From assembly GCF_034932185.1 (NCBI RefSeq), contig NZ_JAYGHW010000089.1:1-64000 (forward strand): a DNA stretch of 64,000 bases, in the 5' to 3' direction. The DNA is from Spirulina sp034932185 (GTDB lineage: Bacteria; Cyanobacteriota; Cyanobacteriia; Cyanobacteriales; Spirulinaceae). Numbering within the stretch: position 1 is the stretch's first letter; every line of letters starts with the position of its first letter. Position numbers and translations under genes: made by a program. Below are positions 43,328 to 51,800 of this stretch, one piece after another. A model generated the notes under the pieces. It did no database searches, was not told the DNA's origin, and worked only from the letters and a program-made list of their open reading frames with translations.

Positions 43328-43522
43328 TTAGTAGGCTAAGGTGGCGAGGGTTTCCCGCAGGTAGGAGGTGACTTGATCGTCGAGGCTGGTGGGAAAAGGG
43401 GCATCAGTGGCCGCCTTGAGGTTTTGCCAGCGGCCGAAACCAGAACTGGCGGCGATCGCCTCTTTGAGGCTGGCCCAAACTTCTTGGTCGTTGGCAAAAG
43501 ATGGGATGGTTGTGTTAGGCAT
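43328..43522 (-). CDS. Small conserved-looking protein, 64 residues
   Basis: Starts MPNTTIPSFANDQEVWASLK. The remainder is helical with EAIAASSGFGRWQNLKAATD and a C-terminal LDDQVTSYLRETLATLAY. Upstream of the chosen ATG (four codons before is another Met) is GGAGGT, a good ribosome binding site. It lies about 110 bases upstream of dnaE-C on the same strand. No motif; the family is not recognised, but the clear ribosome binding site and protein-like composition support it. Confidence 0.6.
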   Translation of the reverse strand: MPNTTIPSFANDQEVWASLKEAIAASSGFGRWQNLKAATDAPFPTSLDDQVTSYLRETLATLAY

Positions 43523-43776
43523 TTGTACCTCCAATGGGTTACAAAATTTTACATTTTGTGTTCACCTTACCCTAGTCTAGCTTGTGGTGATGCTGCCTAG
43601 AGCACAAAACAGGGATTTTAAGGGGGAATCATGACGGGGCGGAGGCGATCGCCCATGGATCGCCGTGGGGAGGACGTTAGCCGGAGGCGGCGGGAAAAAT
43701 GATCGGGGAATTGAGACTATTAGTGCAGTTGTGCTGTGCTAAACTCATTTGTAGTAACTAATAACTACAAAAAGCC

Positions 43777-44370
43777 ATGATTGCTGTCAAGTCTGATCAT
43801 TACCTCAACCCGGATGAATATCTAGCGATGGAGTTGGAGAGCCAGATCAAGCATGAATACATAGATGGCGAAGTTTACGCCATGGCAGGAACCAGTAAAG
43901 ACCATAATTTGATTGTTGGCAACCTTTACCTGCTGTTGCGTAACGCTCTCCAAAACTCTCCCTGTCGCACCTACTTCACAGATTTAAAGGTCAGGATTGA
44001 GCAAGGGCGGCGCTTTTTTTATCCAGATTTACTGGTGAATTGTGATCCCAATGATGATCGGACTCTGCACTATGTTGATCAACCCCAGGTAATTATTGAA
44101 ATACTATCCCCCTCGACAGAATCCTTTGATCGGGGTGAAAAGTTCCAATGTTATCGTAAGATTTCCAGTTTACAAGATTATGTTTTAGTCAGTTCCCAAG
44201 CCTATATGGTGGAAGTATTTCACCGTGTCGAAGGCGAGCGTTGGTTGTTAAGTACCTATGCAGGGATAGAGGCGATCGCCTCTATCGAAAGCCTCAACCT
44301 CAACGCCCCCCTGAGCGAAATCTACGCTACATTAGATCTAACCCCCAAGGAAGATAACCATAGTTCGTAG
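43777..44370 (+). CDS. Uma2 family protein
   Basis: 197 residues. Typical N-terminus (YLNPDEYLAMELESQIKHEY), then DGEVYAMAGTSKDHNLIVGN, the acidic core YPDLLVNCDPNDDR (near 88), QVIIEILSPSTESFDRGEKF (near 108) and YRKISSLQDYVLVSS. This belongs to the most common Uma2 subgroup, distinct from the paralogue that follows. Nuclease fold, biological role unknown. Its stop is followed by GCGGACT-type palindromes. Confidence 0.9.
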   Translation: MIAVKSDHYLNPDEYLAMELESQIKHEYIDGEVYAMAGTSKDHNLIVGNLYLLLRNALQNSPCRTYFTDLKVRIEQGRRFFYPDLLVNCDPNDDRTLHYVDQPQVIIEILSPSTESFDRGEKFQCYRKISSLQDYVLVSSQAYMVEVFHRVEGERWLLSTYAGIEAIASIESLNLNAPLSEIYATLDLTPKEDNHSS

Positions 44371-44387
44371 TGCGGACTTTAGTCCGC
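44363..44387 (+). repeat. GCGGACT-AGTCCGC palindromic repeat
   Basis: GTTCGTAGT followed by GCGGACTTTAGTCCGC. A second copy lies 69 bases downstream (44432-44456). The family also occurs at 21789 and 46540. Confidence 0.85.
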
Positions 44388-44431
44388 TTCGGTAGAACGA
44401 CTAAAGTCATTACGAAAAACCTTCATAAAAC

Positions 44432-44456
44432 GTTCGTAGTGCGGACTTTAGTCCGC
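44432..44456 (+). repeat. GCGGACT-AGTCCGC palindromic repeat
   Basis: Second of two adjacent copies, identical to the one at 44363 across GTTCGTAGTGCGGACTTTAG and the following TCCGC. Between them is a degenerate ACGACTAAAGTCATTACG palindrome. Confidence 0.85.
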
Positions 44457-44496
44457 TTCCCTATCCAAATTCTAGGCAATTTCACCCGATTCAACC

Positions 44497-45267
44497 ATGG
44501 TTACTGCCGCTCAAACTTCCACTATTATCTACCCCGATTCTGATGGAAATCCAATGGCTGATAATACCCGCCAATTTCGTTGGATTGTCGTTATCAAAGA
44601 AAATTTAGAAATTCTTTTCGATGCTGATCCGAATATCTTCGTCGCTGGAGATTTACTGTGGTATCCCGAACAAGGCAACAATAAACTCCGACAAGCCCCT
44701 GATGTGATGGTTGCCATCGGACGACCCAAAGGAGAGCGCGGCTCCTATCGACAATGGGAAGAGGCGGATCTACCGCCCCAAGTTGTTTTTGAAGTCCTTT
44801 CCCCTGGTAATCGCCTCAAGGAAATGGCTAAAAAACAACAATTTTATAACCGCTATGGGGTTGAAGAATATTATGTTTTCGACCCCGATCGCCTTGATTT
44901 TCATGGCTGGATGCGCAATCAAGCCGGTGTTTTAGAGGTCATTGAACAGCCGGAAAACTTCACCAGTCCCCGGTTAGGGATTCGCTTTGAACTCCAAACA
45001 GACCAGTTCACCATCTACCGGCCCGATGGTCAACGGTTTTTGACCCCGACGGAATTGGCGAAACAGGCCGAACAGCAACGCCAAGAAGCCGAACGCCAAC
45101 GCCAGGAAGCTGATCGCCAACGCCAACGGGCAGAAACCGCTGAGGCCCGTCTTCAGGCCTTAGAAGCCCGATTGCGGGAACTGGAGGGGGATTTGACTAG
45201 TCCCCGCTCTAAAGAGACGGGGATTCCCTGGAGGGATTTCAGAACTTCCGACAAGTCGGACTCTTAG
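44497..45267 (+). CDS. Uma2 family protein with C-terminus replaced by element sequence
   Basis: 256 residues. Paralogue of the gene at 21941: shared MADNTRQFRWIVVIKENLEI, AGDLLWYPEQGNNKLRQAPD and QVVFEVLSPGNRLKEMAKKQ. A glutamine/arginine coiled coil follows (about 185-228). The last 28 residues (from about DLTSPRSKETGIPW) are encoded by the left hairpin and following sequence of an inserted element, so the natural stop was lost. The body of the protein is intact, so it may still be functional. Confidence 0.85.
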   Translation: MVTAAQTSTIIYPDSDGNPMADNTRQFRWIVVIKENLEILFDADPNIFVAGDLLWYPEQGNNKLRQAPDVMVAIGRPKGERGSYRQWEEADLPPQVVFEVLSPGNRLKEMAKKQQFYNRYGVEEYYVFDPDRLDFHGWMRNQAGVLEVIEQPENFTSPRLGIRFELQTDQFTIYRPDGQRFLTPTELAKQAEQQRQEAERQRQEADRQRQRAETAEARLQALEARLRELEGDLTSPRSKETGIPWRDFRTSDKSDS

Positions 45268-45530
45268 GCGAAGTCAAATACGCCTCTATAGGTTGCCCGA
45301 AGGCTTCCTTTTACTTATTTTCCTTTAACCACCTTTTGTCTCTCGCCAATGAAACGTCTTTGCTACCGACATTTCTGCATGATGCAAGTCTGCCCTCACG
45401 GGATGTTAAGCCCCTTTCATTTGGGTCATAGAGAAGGTGATACCATTCTATCATAGTCATTGCGGCTAAAGCCGCCGAGTCGCTTTTCCGCCCCGATCTA
45501 AAGAGACGGGGCTACCAAGCTCCCGAGTTT
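45200..45530. mobile_element. Short noncoding element with identical terminal hairpins (IS200/IS605-like remnant?)
   Basis: The element is bounded by two 21-base hairpins differing at one base: CCCCG, then (C/A)TCTAAAGAGA, then CGGGG (45202-45222 and 45491-45511). After the right hairpin comes CTACCAAGCTCCCGAGTTTTT. There is no transposase. The architecture recalls nonautonomous IS200/IS605 ends or a tnpB-type omega RNA right end. It supplies the last codons of the upstream Uma2 gene, and the downstream cupin gene begins abruptly after it. Confidence 0.6.
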
Positions 45531-45535
45531 TTATC

Positions 45536-45958
45536 GTGTTAATGCAGTTCCACGGCGCAAAGCGGGTCATTCTCTTTCCTCCCTCCCAACTCTATAACCT
45601 TTACCCCTTCTCGCTATTTAAACAACTGATCCATGGCCCCAAACTCCGGGCCGGCCATAGCCGCGTTTACCCCGATCAGCCGGATTTTGACCAATTCCCC
45701 CGCCTTCAGGAAGCCCTCAATCACCGCTACGATGTTCTCCTGGAAAGGGGGGATGCCCTCTATACTCCAGAGGATGTCACCTGTTCGGTGAATCGGTTCT
45801 GGCACGTCCCCCTAGGGCGAGGCCTCACCTCTTGGAGTAAATGGCGCGTTCATCTCGGTAGCCTTCTGGCCATTCCCCATCTGCTCAAGGAATTAATTAA
45901 GGCTTTGGTGAGTGGCGATCGCCCCCAAAAACTCCACCAATGGCGACTCAAACTTTAA
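45536..45958 (+). pseudogene. 5'-truncated cupin_8/JmjC-type protein
   Basis: About 140 codons corresponding to the C-terminal part of a JmjC-like cupin: QFHGAKRVILFPPSQLYNLY, then VLLERGDALYTPEDVTCSVN (metal/2-oxoglutarate region), and WHVPLGRGLTSWSKW. Full-length relatives are about 270 residues or more, with the HxD metal motif in the missing N-terminal part. The frame starts right after the inserted element, so its 5' end was removed. It is unlikely to encode an active enzyme. Confidence 0.75.
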
Positions 45959-45960
45959 GC

Positions 45961-45989
45961 AAAAAAAGAACCCCCCTTTTTAAGGGGGG
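45961..45989 (-). terminator. Intrinsic terminator of ssrA
   Basis: Read on the minus strand, CCCCCCTTAAAAAGGGGGG is followed by TTCTTTTTTT: a strong GC stem and U-tract, 20 bases past the tmRNA 3' end. The stem can also serve the converging cupin remnant. Confidence 0.85.
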
Positions 45990-46008
45990 CAGGGGGGATC
46001 TTTTTAAG

Positions 46009-46419
46009 TGGAGCCGAGCAGAGTCGAACTGCTGTCCGAACTGGCTATTGACCTTCTGTTCATTCACAGGTTTATCCTTTCTAATCCTCAAGGCGGGAGC
46101 TACCAATTGTTCCGGGTAAGCACGGAGTCTCTAGTAGGGTTCTCGCACCGTTTTGTGACCAGATGCACGCCACGGGCATATCCGTTAGGGGTTATTCATT
46201 AGCGTTAACGGAGTCAACTAATGAATACTCGTTTTAATCCTAAATAGCCCGAGGGCCGGTTTGAAGATTAAGCAGCAACAGGTGCAGCTTTACGAGCGAA
46301 AGGAACGATGTTGTTCGCAGTTACTTTTTGTTTTGAACTCTTGATTTACGAGAGGGAGTTCGCTCTCGACCTGCATCACAGGGCGGCTTTCACCAACCCG
46401 TCGAAACCGTTACGGCCCC
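46009..46419 (-). ncRNA. ssrA: tmRNA (one-piece)
   Basis: 411 nt. The 5' end GGGGCCGTAACGGTTTCGAC and 3' end GTTCGACTCTGCTCGGCTCC plus A form a seven-pair acceptor stem (GGGGCCG/CGGCTCC, one G-U) and T-loop. The CCA is not encoded. The tag frame at 46268-46318 encodes ANNIVPFARKAAPVAA and TAA. It rescues stalled ribosomes and marks nascent chains for degradation. The open frames on the plus strand over this region are shadows of it. Confidence 0.97.
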
Positions 46420-46539
46420 GTATGTCCCTTCAGTATAGATCAAATCAACCCGTTAGGCCAAGACCAGCCCCCAAAATCGTTCATCCTACGCAAAACCCAC
46501 CAATATTGAGGACAACCACAACTGCCAAAATCGTTGATC

Positions 46540-46564
46540 GTTCGTAGTCCAGACTTCAGTCCGC
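46540..46564 (+). repeat. GCGGACT-type palindromic repeat (variant)
   Basis: GTTCGTAGTCCAGACTTCAGTCCGC with a two-base difference in the left arm compared with the copies at 44363 and 44432. It lies between ssrA and the GH13 gene. Confidence 0.75.
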
Positions 46565-46632
46565 AAACCCGGCAACATTTGAGCCTCCCTCCCGTAGAAT
46601 TTTCTCATCCCCCCCGTTAGGCCCTCCCACTT

Positions 46633-48645
46633 ATGCTTCCCGATCTCCTCCGTCGCCGCCAAACCCATTTTGTCCTTTGGCGGCCGGGTTGTGTTGACCC
46701 CGCCCCCACATTGGTTTTAGGGTTATTTTCCAGCCTTTACCCTACCCCAGCGGGCCTCCGGGAAATCCCCCTCAGCCCCGATCCTGAGTTTCCCGAACTT
46801 TGGCAGGTGGCAGCGGCGGATTGTGGCTTGATTAACGGTGAGATTTATTACTACTGGTTTAAGGTCAAAAATACTAACCCCTATCCCTTCACGGGGGAGC
46901 ATGAAATTCTCTACTGTACCGACCCCTTGGCGACCACCGTAGACCGCCGGGCCGCCTGTACTGCCCCGACTCCGCCGGAAGTGGGGGGCGTGAATAGTGG
47001 AGATCCCGCCAGTGTGATCTGCTATCGCGATGGGCAATTAATCCCCTGCGATCCTACCGGGGAACCGTCCCCTTGGCTCCAACCCCATCCCGATCCGAAC
47101 TTGCCTGCCAATCACCAATTGGTGATCTATGAGTTGCCGACGCGGTGGACAGTGGCGGGGGAGCATGGCATGGGGGTGGGGTGTTTTCGGGATATTTTGG
47201 CGTTGTTAGATCCAGACATGGCGGCCCCGGATTTTCCCCAGGTGGCCAGTTTGGGGTTGGGCCAGGCCCATCTTCAGGCTTTGGGGGTAAATTGCTTGGA
47301 ATTATTGCCCCCGGCAGATAGTGATGATGTGCTGGAATGGGGCTATGGGACGGCGAACTTTTTTGCCCCTGATTATGATTTGGGCCAGGCTGTGGGGCAG
47401 GAGGTGGCCACGGCCATGGCAGATTTGCGGGCGGTGGTGGCGGCTTGCCATCGGTTGGGGATGCGCTTTGTGATTGATGCGGTGATGGCCTTTGGGCGCA
47501 ATACCCCCTATACCCATGTGAATTTTTTGGATTTTTTGGTGCAGTGGGGCGTGGGGGATCCCGAACAGGGCGATCGCGATGGCTTTGGGGGGGATTTATT
47601 CAAATACAACTATTGGGTGGAGGGCTACCATCCCCTCACAGGAAAAAGGGACTGGTTTGTGCCAGCACGGGAATATATGAAGCTTTATATTGCCCATTGG
47701 ATGGCGTATTTTCGTATTGATGGGGTGCGCCTCGATAGTGTCAATAATGTCGGCAATTATGACTTTTTGCGGGAGTTGCGGGATTGTGCGCGGGGCGATT
47801 GGGGCGATCGCGGCGGCGCAGATGACCGTTTCCTCGTCGTCGGGGAAGAACTCAGCGTCCCCATTGCCCTGATCCATCAAAATCGCCTCGATGGTTTGTG
47901 GAATGAGACGTTTAAACAGATGGTGCGCCAGGTGATTTTAGGGAAACCGGGGGGAGGCGATCGCAGCTTTGAATGGACAGTACGCAAATTAATCGACTGT
48001 CGCTACCTCGGTTTTAGCGATGGCACTCAGGTGATCAATTACCTCACCTCCCATGATGTGGGGGGCTACGGCAATGAACGGCTCCATGATTACCTGGTGC
48101 ATCAAGGGATCACGGATCTCGAACGGCGGCTCAAGTTAGCCTTTGTCTGCCTGCTCACCGCTGTCGGGATTCCGATGATCCTCGCTGGCGATGAATTTGG
48201 TGATCAACATGATTTTGACCTCTCCGATGAACATAGCCACCATAAACAGGTGGATCCCGTCGCCTTCGATCGCCTCGCCGATCCCTGGCGACAGCGATTA
48301 TTCCACTATGTCGCCCGGTTGGTGAAGTTCCGCACCCAAGCCCCTGGCCTCGCGGTCAATGACACCCAGTTTTTACAGGTAGACTACAACGAAGGCAAAC
48401 AGGTGATCGTGTGGCAGCGGGGCCTAGGGGAAAATGCCGTCGTCGTCGTGGCGAATTTTTCCGACTATGGCACACCAGATCCCTTTGGCTTGGTGACAGA
48501 ATATCAAGTACACAATTGGCCCCCCACCCCTGAGGGGTATCATTGGCACGAAGTCAGCCAAGACCGGGCTATTTTGCCGGAATGGGTGGGCCGCGAGCCG
48601 ATCTTTCCTTGGGAAGCTAAGGTTTACACCCTGACGCACCCCTAG
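46633..48645 (+). CDS. GH13-family glycoside hydrolase/transferase
   Basis: 670 residues. N-terminal beta-sandwich (about 1-150), then a TIM-barrel of the alpha-amylase clan. Catalytic triad: nucleophile Asp368 in RIDGVRLDSVNN, acid/base Glu405 in LVVGEELSV, and Asp475 in TSHDVGGYGNERL. The ELPTRWTVAGEHGMGVG segment near 165 and IPMILAGDEFGDQH near 517 also fit. Closest type by layout is alpha-amylase/branching-like; the exact substrate and bond cannot be told. Probably acts on glycogen or maltodextrins in the cytoplasm (no signal peptide). Confidence 0.88.
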   Translation: MLPDLLRRRQTHFVLWRPGCVDPAPTLVLGLFSSLYPTPAGLREIPLSPDPEFPELWQVAAADCGLINGEIYYYWFKVKNTNPYPFTGEHEILYCTDPLATTVDRRAACTAPTPPEVGGVNSGDPASVICYRDGQLIPCDPTGEPSPWLQPHPDPNLPANHQLVIYELPTRWTVAGEHGMGVGCFRDILALLDPDMAAPDFPQVASLGLGQAHLQALGVNCLELLPPADSDDVLEWGYGTANFFAPDYDLGQAVGQEVATAMADLRAVVAACHRLGMRFVIDAVMAFGRNTPYTHVNFLDFLVQWGVGDPEQGDRDGFGGDLFKYNYWVEGYHPLTGKRDWFVPAREYMKLYIAHWMAYFRIDGVRLDSVNNVGNYDFLRELRDCARGDWGDRGGADDRFLVVGEELSVPIALIHQNRLDGLWNETFKQMVRQVILGKPGGGDRSFEWTVRKLIDCRYLGFSDGTQVINYLTSHDVGGYGNERLHDYLVHQGITDLERRLKLAFVCLLTAVGIPMILAGDEFGDQHDFDLSDEHSHHKQVDPVAFDRLADPWRQRLFHYVARLVKFRTQAPGLAVNDTQFLQVDYNEGKQVIVWQRGLGENAVVVVANFSDYGTPDPFGLVTEYQVHNWPPTPEGYHWHEVSQDRAILPEWVGREPIFPWEAKVYTLTHP

Positions 48646-48663
48646 TCCTCTCATCAAGTTTCT

Positions 48664-48685
48664 CCCCACCTGTCTGCGGGTGGGG
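48664..48685 (+). terminator. GC-rich hairpin after the GH13 gene
   Basis: CCCCACC/GGTGGGG stem with an 8-base loop, followed by TTTCCCC. It may end the GH13 transcript. Its sequence also resembles the terminal hairpins of the element at 20133-20514 (CCCCCACCT...AGGTGGGGGTTTCC), so it could be a solitary remnant of that family. Confidence 0.5.
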
Positions 48686-48894
48686 GTTTCCCCTGCTAAC
48701 CCTGGCCTCTTCTGAGTCCACAGATCACTTCAATCCGTGGGTGCGCCGGGCTAAAAATCCAGATCCCACAGCGCCGCTGATTTTCCTTGTCTGTCTTTAA
48801 AGTTCTCCACTACCATGGGCATAGCTTTACTGGATGTTAAGATGGTCAACTGGAGTAAAGCCCGTGATTATTGTTGCTGTACCCATGGTGGTGT

Positions 48895-51800
48895 ATGAGT
48901 TCCTCAAAACATCCCGATTCTGATCGCTCAACTGACGCATTTTCCCCCCTTCCTGACCCTTGGGATGGGGAACAGGCCCCCAGCAACCATACACCGGATC
49001 AAGCTTTTGCCGCCGATGAACCCTTTGATTTCCCGCCTCCCCCAACACCGGAACCGGAATCTGATCCAGAAACGCAAGATCTCTTTAAAGGGTTATTGAT
49101 TGATCTCGATGAACTGTTGACCCATCATGATTCGCGATCGCTCGGCCAGGATCCCGATGATCTCGAAACCATTGACGACAATGCTGCCGCGACCCTCACC
49201 CAGCGGATCAGCAAGTTTGAACCCATCACCCCCCAAGCCGCCGCCAGTGGGGGATTCGCAGACCAGGGCAACGCCAGCAGCAATAGCAACGCTCACGCCA
49301 AAACCAACGGTAAATCCCCAGATCCCACCCCTGCACTAGAGTTAACTCCCCCTGAATTGGAGGAGCAAGGGCAGTCTAATCCACTGGAGGAGCAAGGGCA
49401 GTCTGGGGACATTATGGATTTCTTTGTGGATACCCTTGATCAACCCTCAATATCGACTCCAGATGATGTAGAGGGAGATGAACCGGAGTTATTGGCATCG
49501 GACAATCATCTTCAGCCCAACGCAGCGGTTCCCCCCCCTGCCCCAACGCCGTCCCTGGTATCGGAATTATCCATCGATTTGCGAGCTATGTTGGGTTTGG
49601 ATGATTTTGATACCCCACTTCAGTTAGATCCGACCCCGGCTGCCCCCTCTGAATCGCTGCCCGAGGTGGAGGATGTTGATGTTGATTTAGAAGCCCTCGA
49701 ACTGCCGGAGGGCCACAGGATGACATCGCAACCCATGGGTGAGCCGGTGGGTGAGTTAGCCCCTGTAACAGCTATGCCCCCCTCAGAACTAGAGCCGGAA
49801 ATGGTGACTCTCCCAGGGTCAGAGGTGACGGATGTTCTCCCACAGATCGCTTCTCTGCTAGATCTCAATGCTCAGGATCTCGATGCTGAGGATCTCCCGG
49901 CTCAGGATTTCAATGCTCAGGATCTCGATGCTCGGCATCTCTCGGCTCAGGATTTCGGTTCTGAGGATCTCGATGCTCCGGATCTCCCGGCTCAGAATTT
50001 TACTGTTGAGGATCTCAATACCTCGGATCTCCCGGCTCAAGATTTCGCTGACTCAGAGCTTAGTCATGGGGATTTTACGGCGATCGATTTCTCCGATCTG
50101 CCCCCCGTGGAGGCCCCAGAAGCGACGATCGCCCTTGATGACTTAGAACCCGCAGCACCGGAACCCATCGCAACCCCAGAGCCAGCCGAGATCAACCCCA
50201 ATCCCAATCCCAATCAATTTGAATCTGAGGTGGAAGCGGCCCTCAATGAGTTTGCGGCCATGATTCAGCCGGAAATTACCCCGCCGCCCCCCGCCCGGAA
50301 ACGGGCTGTGATCCGTAAAACACCACCCCCCCCGCCGCCTCGTCGCCCCAAAGTAGTGGATTCTGGGGAGGCCAAGGTGGCAACGTTGAAGAATGATCCG
50401 GCTTTGGCGGATCTCTTCCGTCGCCCTGTTTTGGAGCGGGATGACCCCCTGCGGGAGTTGCGTGATTTTCTCTTAGATCGACCGAAACCTTCCCCGACGA
50501 AGGCGGCAGCCAATTCCGCGCCATCGCCAGGGGCTGATGTGGATGCCTTTGGGACTGAGGATTTATTGCAGTCCTTGGGTCTGAGGCCAGACCCAGATCC
50601 GGAACCCACCCCACCATCCACAGCAGAGGCCGCAACGTTGACTGATTCCCTCACCATGTCATCCCCTGAATTGCCCCCCGTTGAACAGCTAGAGCCGGTC
50701 ACGGTTGCAGAATCGCCAACCCCGGCTACACCGGAGCCAGAAGCGGCTGCGCCGGAACTGTTGCCACTGGCGGATGTTGGGGCCACCGAAACAGAGGCGG
50801 CGATCCTCGCCCAATTGATTTCTCCGCCACAGCCTCCCCCAAGGCCATCGGTTCCGCTGGATCTCAACGGCTCTGAGCCAGAGATGCTCCAACAATTAAT
50901 GACGAAGGTAGAGAGCTTAGAGCAACAGGTGTATGAGCCGACGGAGGTGATTAATCCGTTAGTGCCGTTGATGGTGCAGTTGCTGAAGATGAAGGTGGGT
51001 ACATCTCAGGAGATGGTGCGGGCGATGGCGACGCCGATTTTAGAGGAGATGATTACGGATCGGGCGAGGGATAATCGGGCGGGGATGGCGATGGCGATCG
51101 CCGATCTGGTTCCCCTTGCCATTGAGCAGGAAATTCAAAAGCATCCCCAAAGGATTGCCAAGGCTATCGGCCCAGAGGTGGCGGCGGCAATGCAGGAACA
51201 GATGTTAGTGGAGCGGGATGCGATCGCCAAATCCCTCGGCCCCACCATTGGCCGGGCGATTAAAAACCAAATTGAACTGGAACGAGATTCAATGATCGAT
51301 GCCCTTTATCCGGTGATTGGCGGCACGGTCAACCGCTACATTGGGGAGGCGATTAATACGATTAACACCAAGGTGGAAACTGCCTTTAGTGTCGATGGTT
51401 TAACCCGGAAAGTCCGGGCGCGGATGCAGGGGGTGACAGAAGCAGAACTCATTTTGCAAGAGTCGATCCCCGTAACGGTGCAGGCGATTTTCCTGATTCA
51501 AAAAACCTCTGGTTTGGTGATTGCCGAAATTCAGCCCAACCGGGAGCAAAACCCGCTGGAGTCGAATATGGTAGCGGGGATGCTCACCGCGATCCGCAGT
51601 TTTGTCAATGACTGCATTGCCCAAAGTGGGACGATTTCAGAGTTGAGTGAAATTGAATACGGCGATGCGCGGATTATTCTCGAAGTGGCGGGCTATTGCT
51701 ATTTGGCGGTGGTGGTGAAGGGCAGTGCTAACGCGGGTTTGCTGAAAAATATCCGCCGCACCCTCAGCCAGATCATTCAAAACTATGGTGCGTTAATTGA

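Noticed and set aside
46008..46547. Plus-strand open frames over this region
   Set aside because: They lie antisense to the tmRNA, whose ends and tag peptide are clear.
49870..50049. Calling the OmpA-like protein a pentapeptide-repeat protein
   Set aside because: The register puts Gln or Glu where canonical repeats need a small residue, so the beta-helix pattern is not met.
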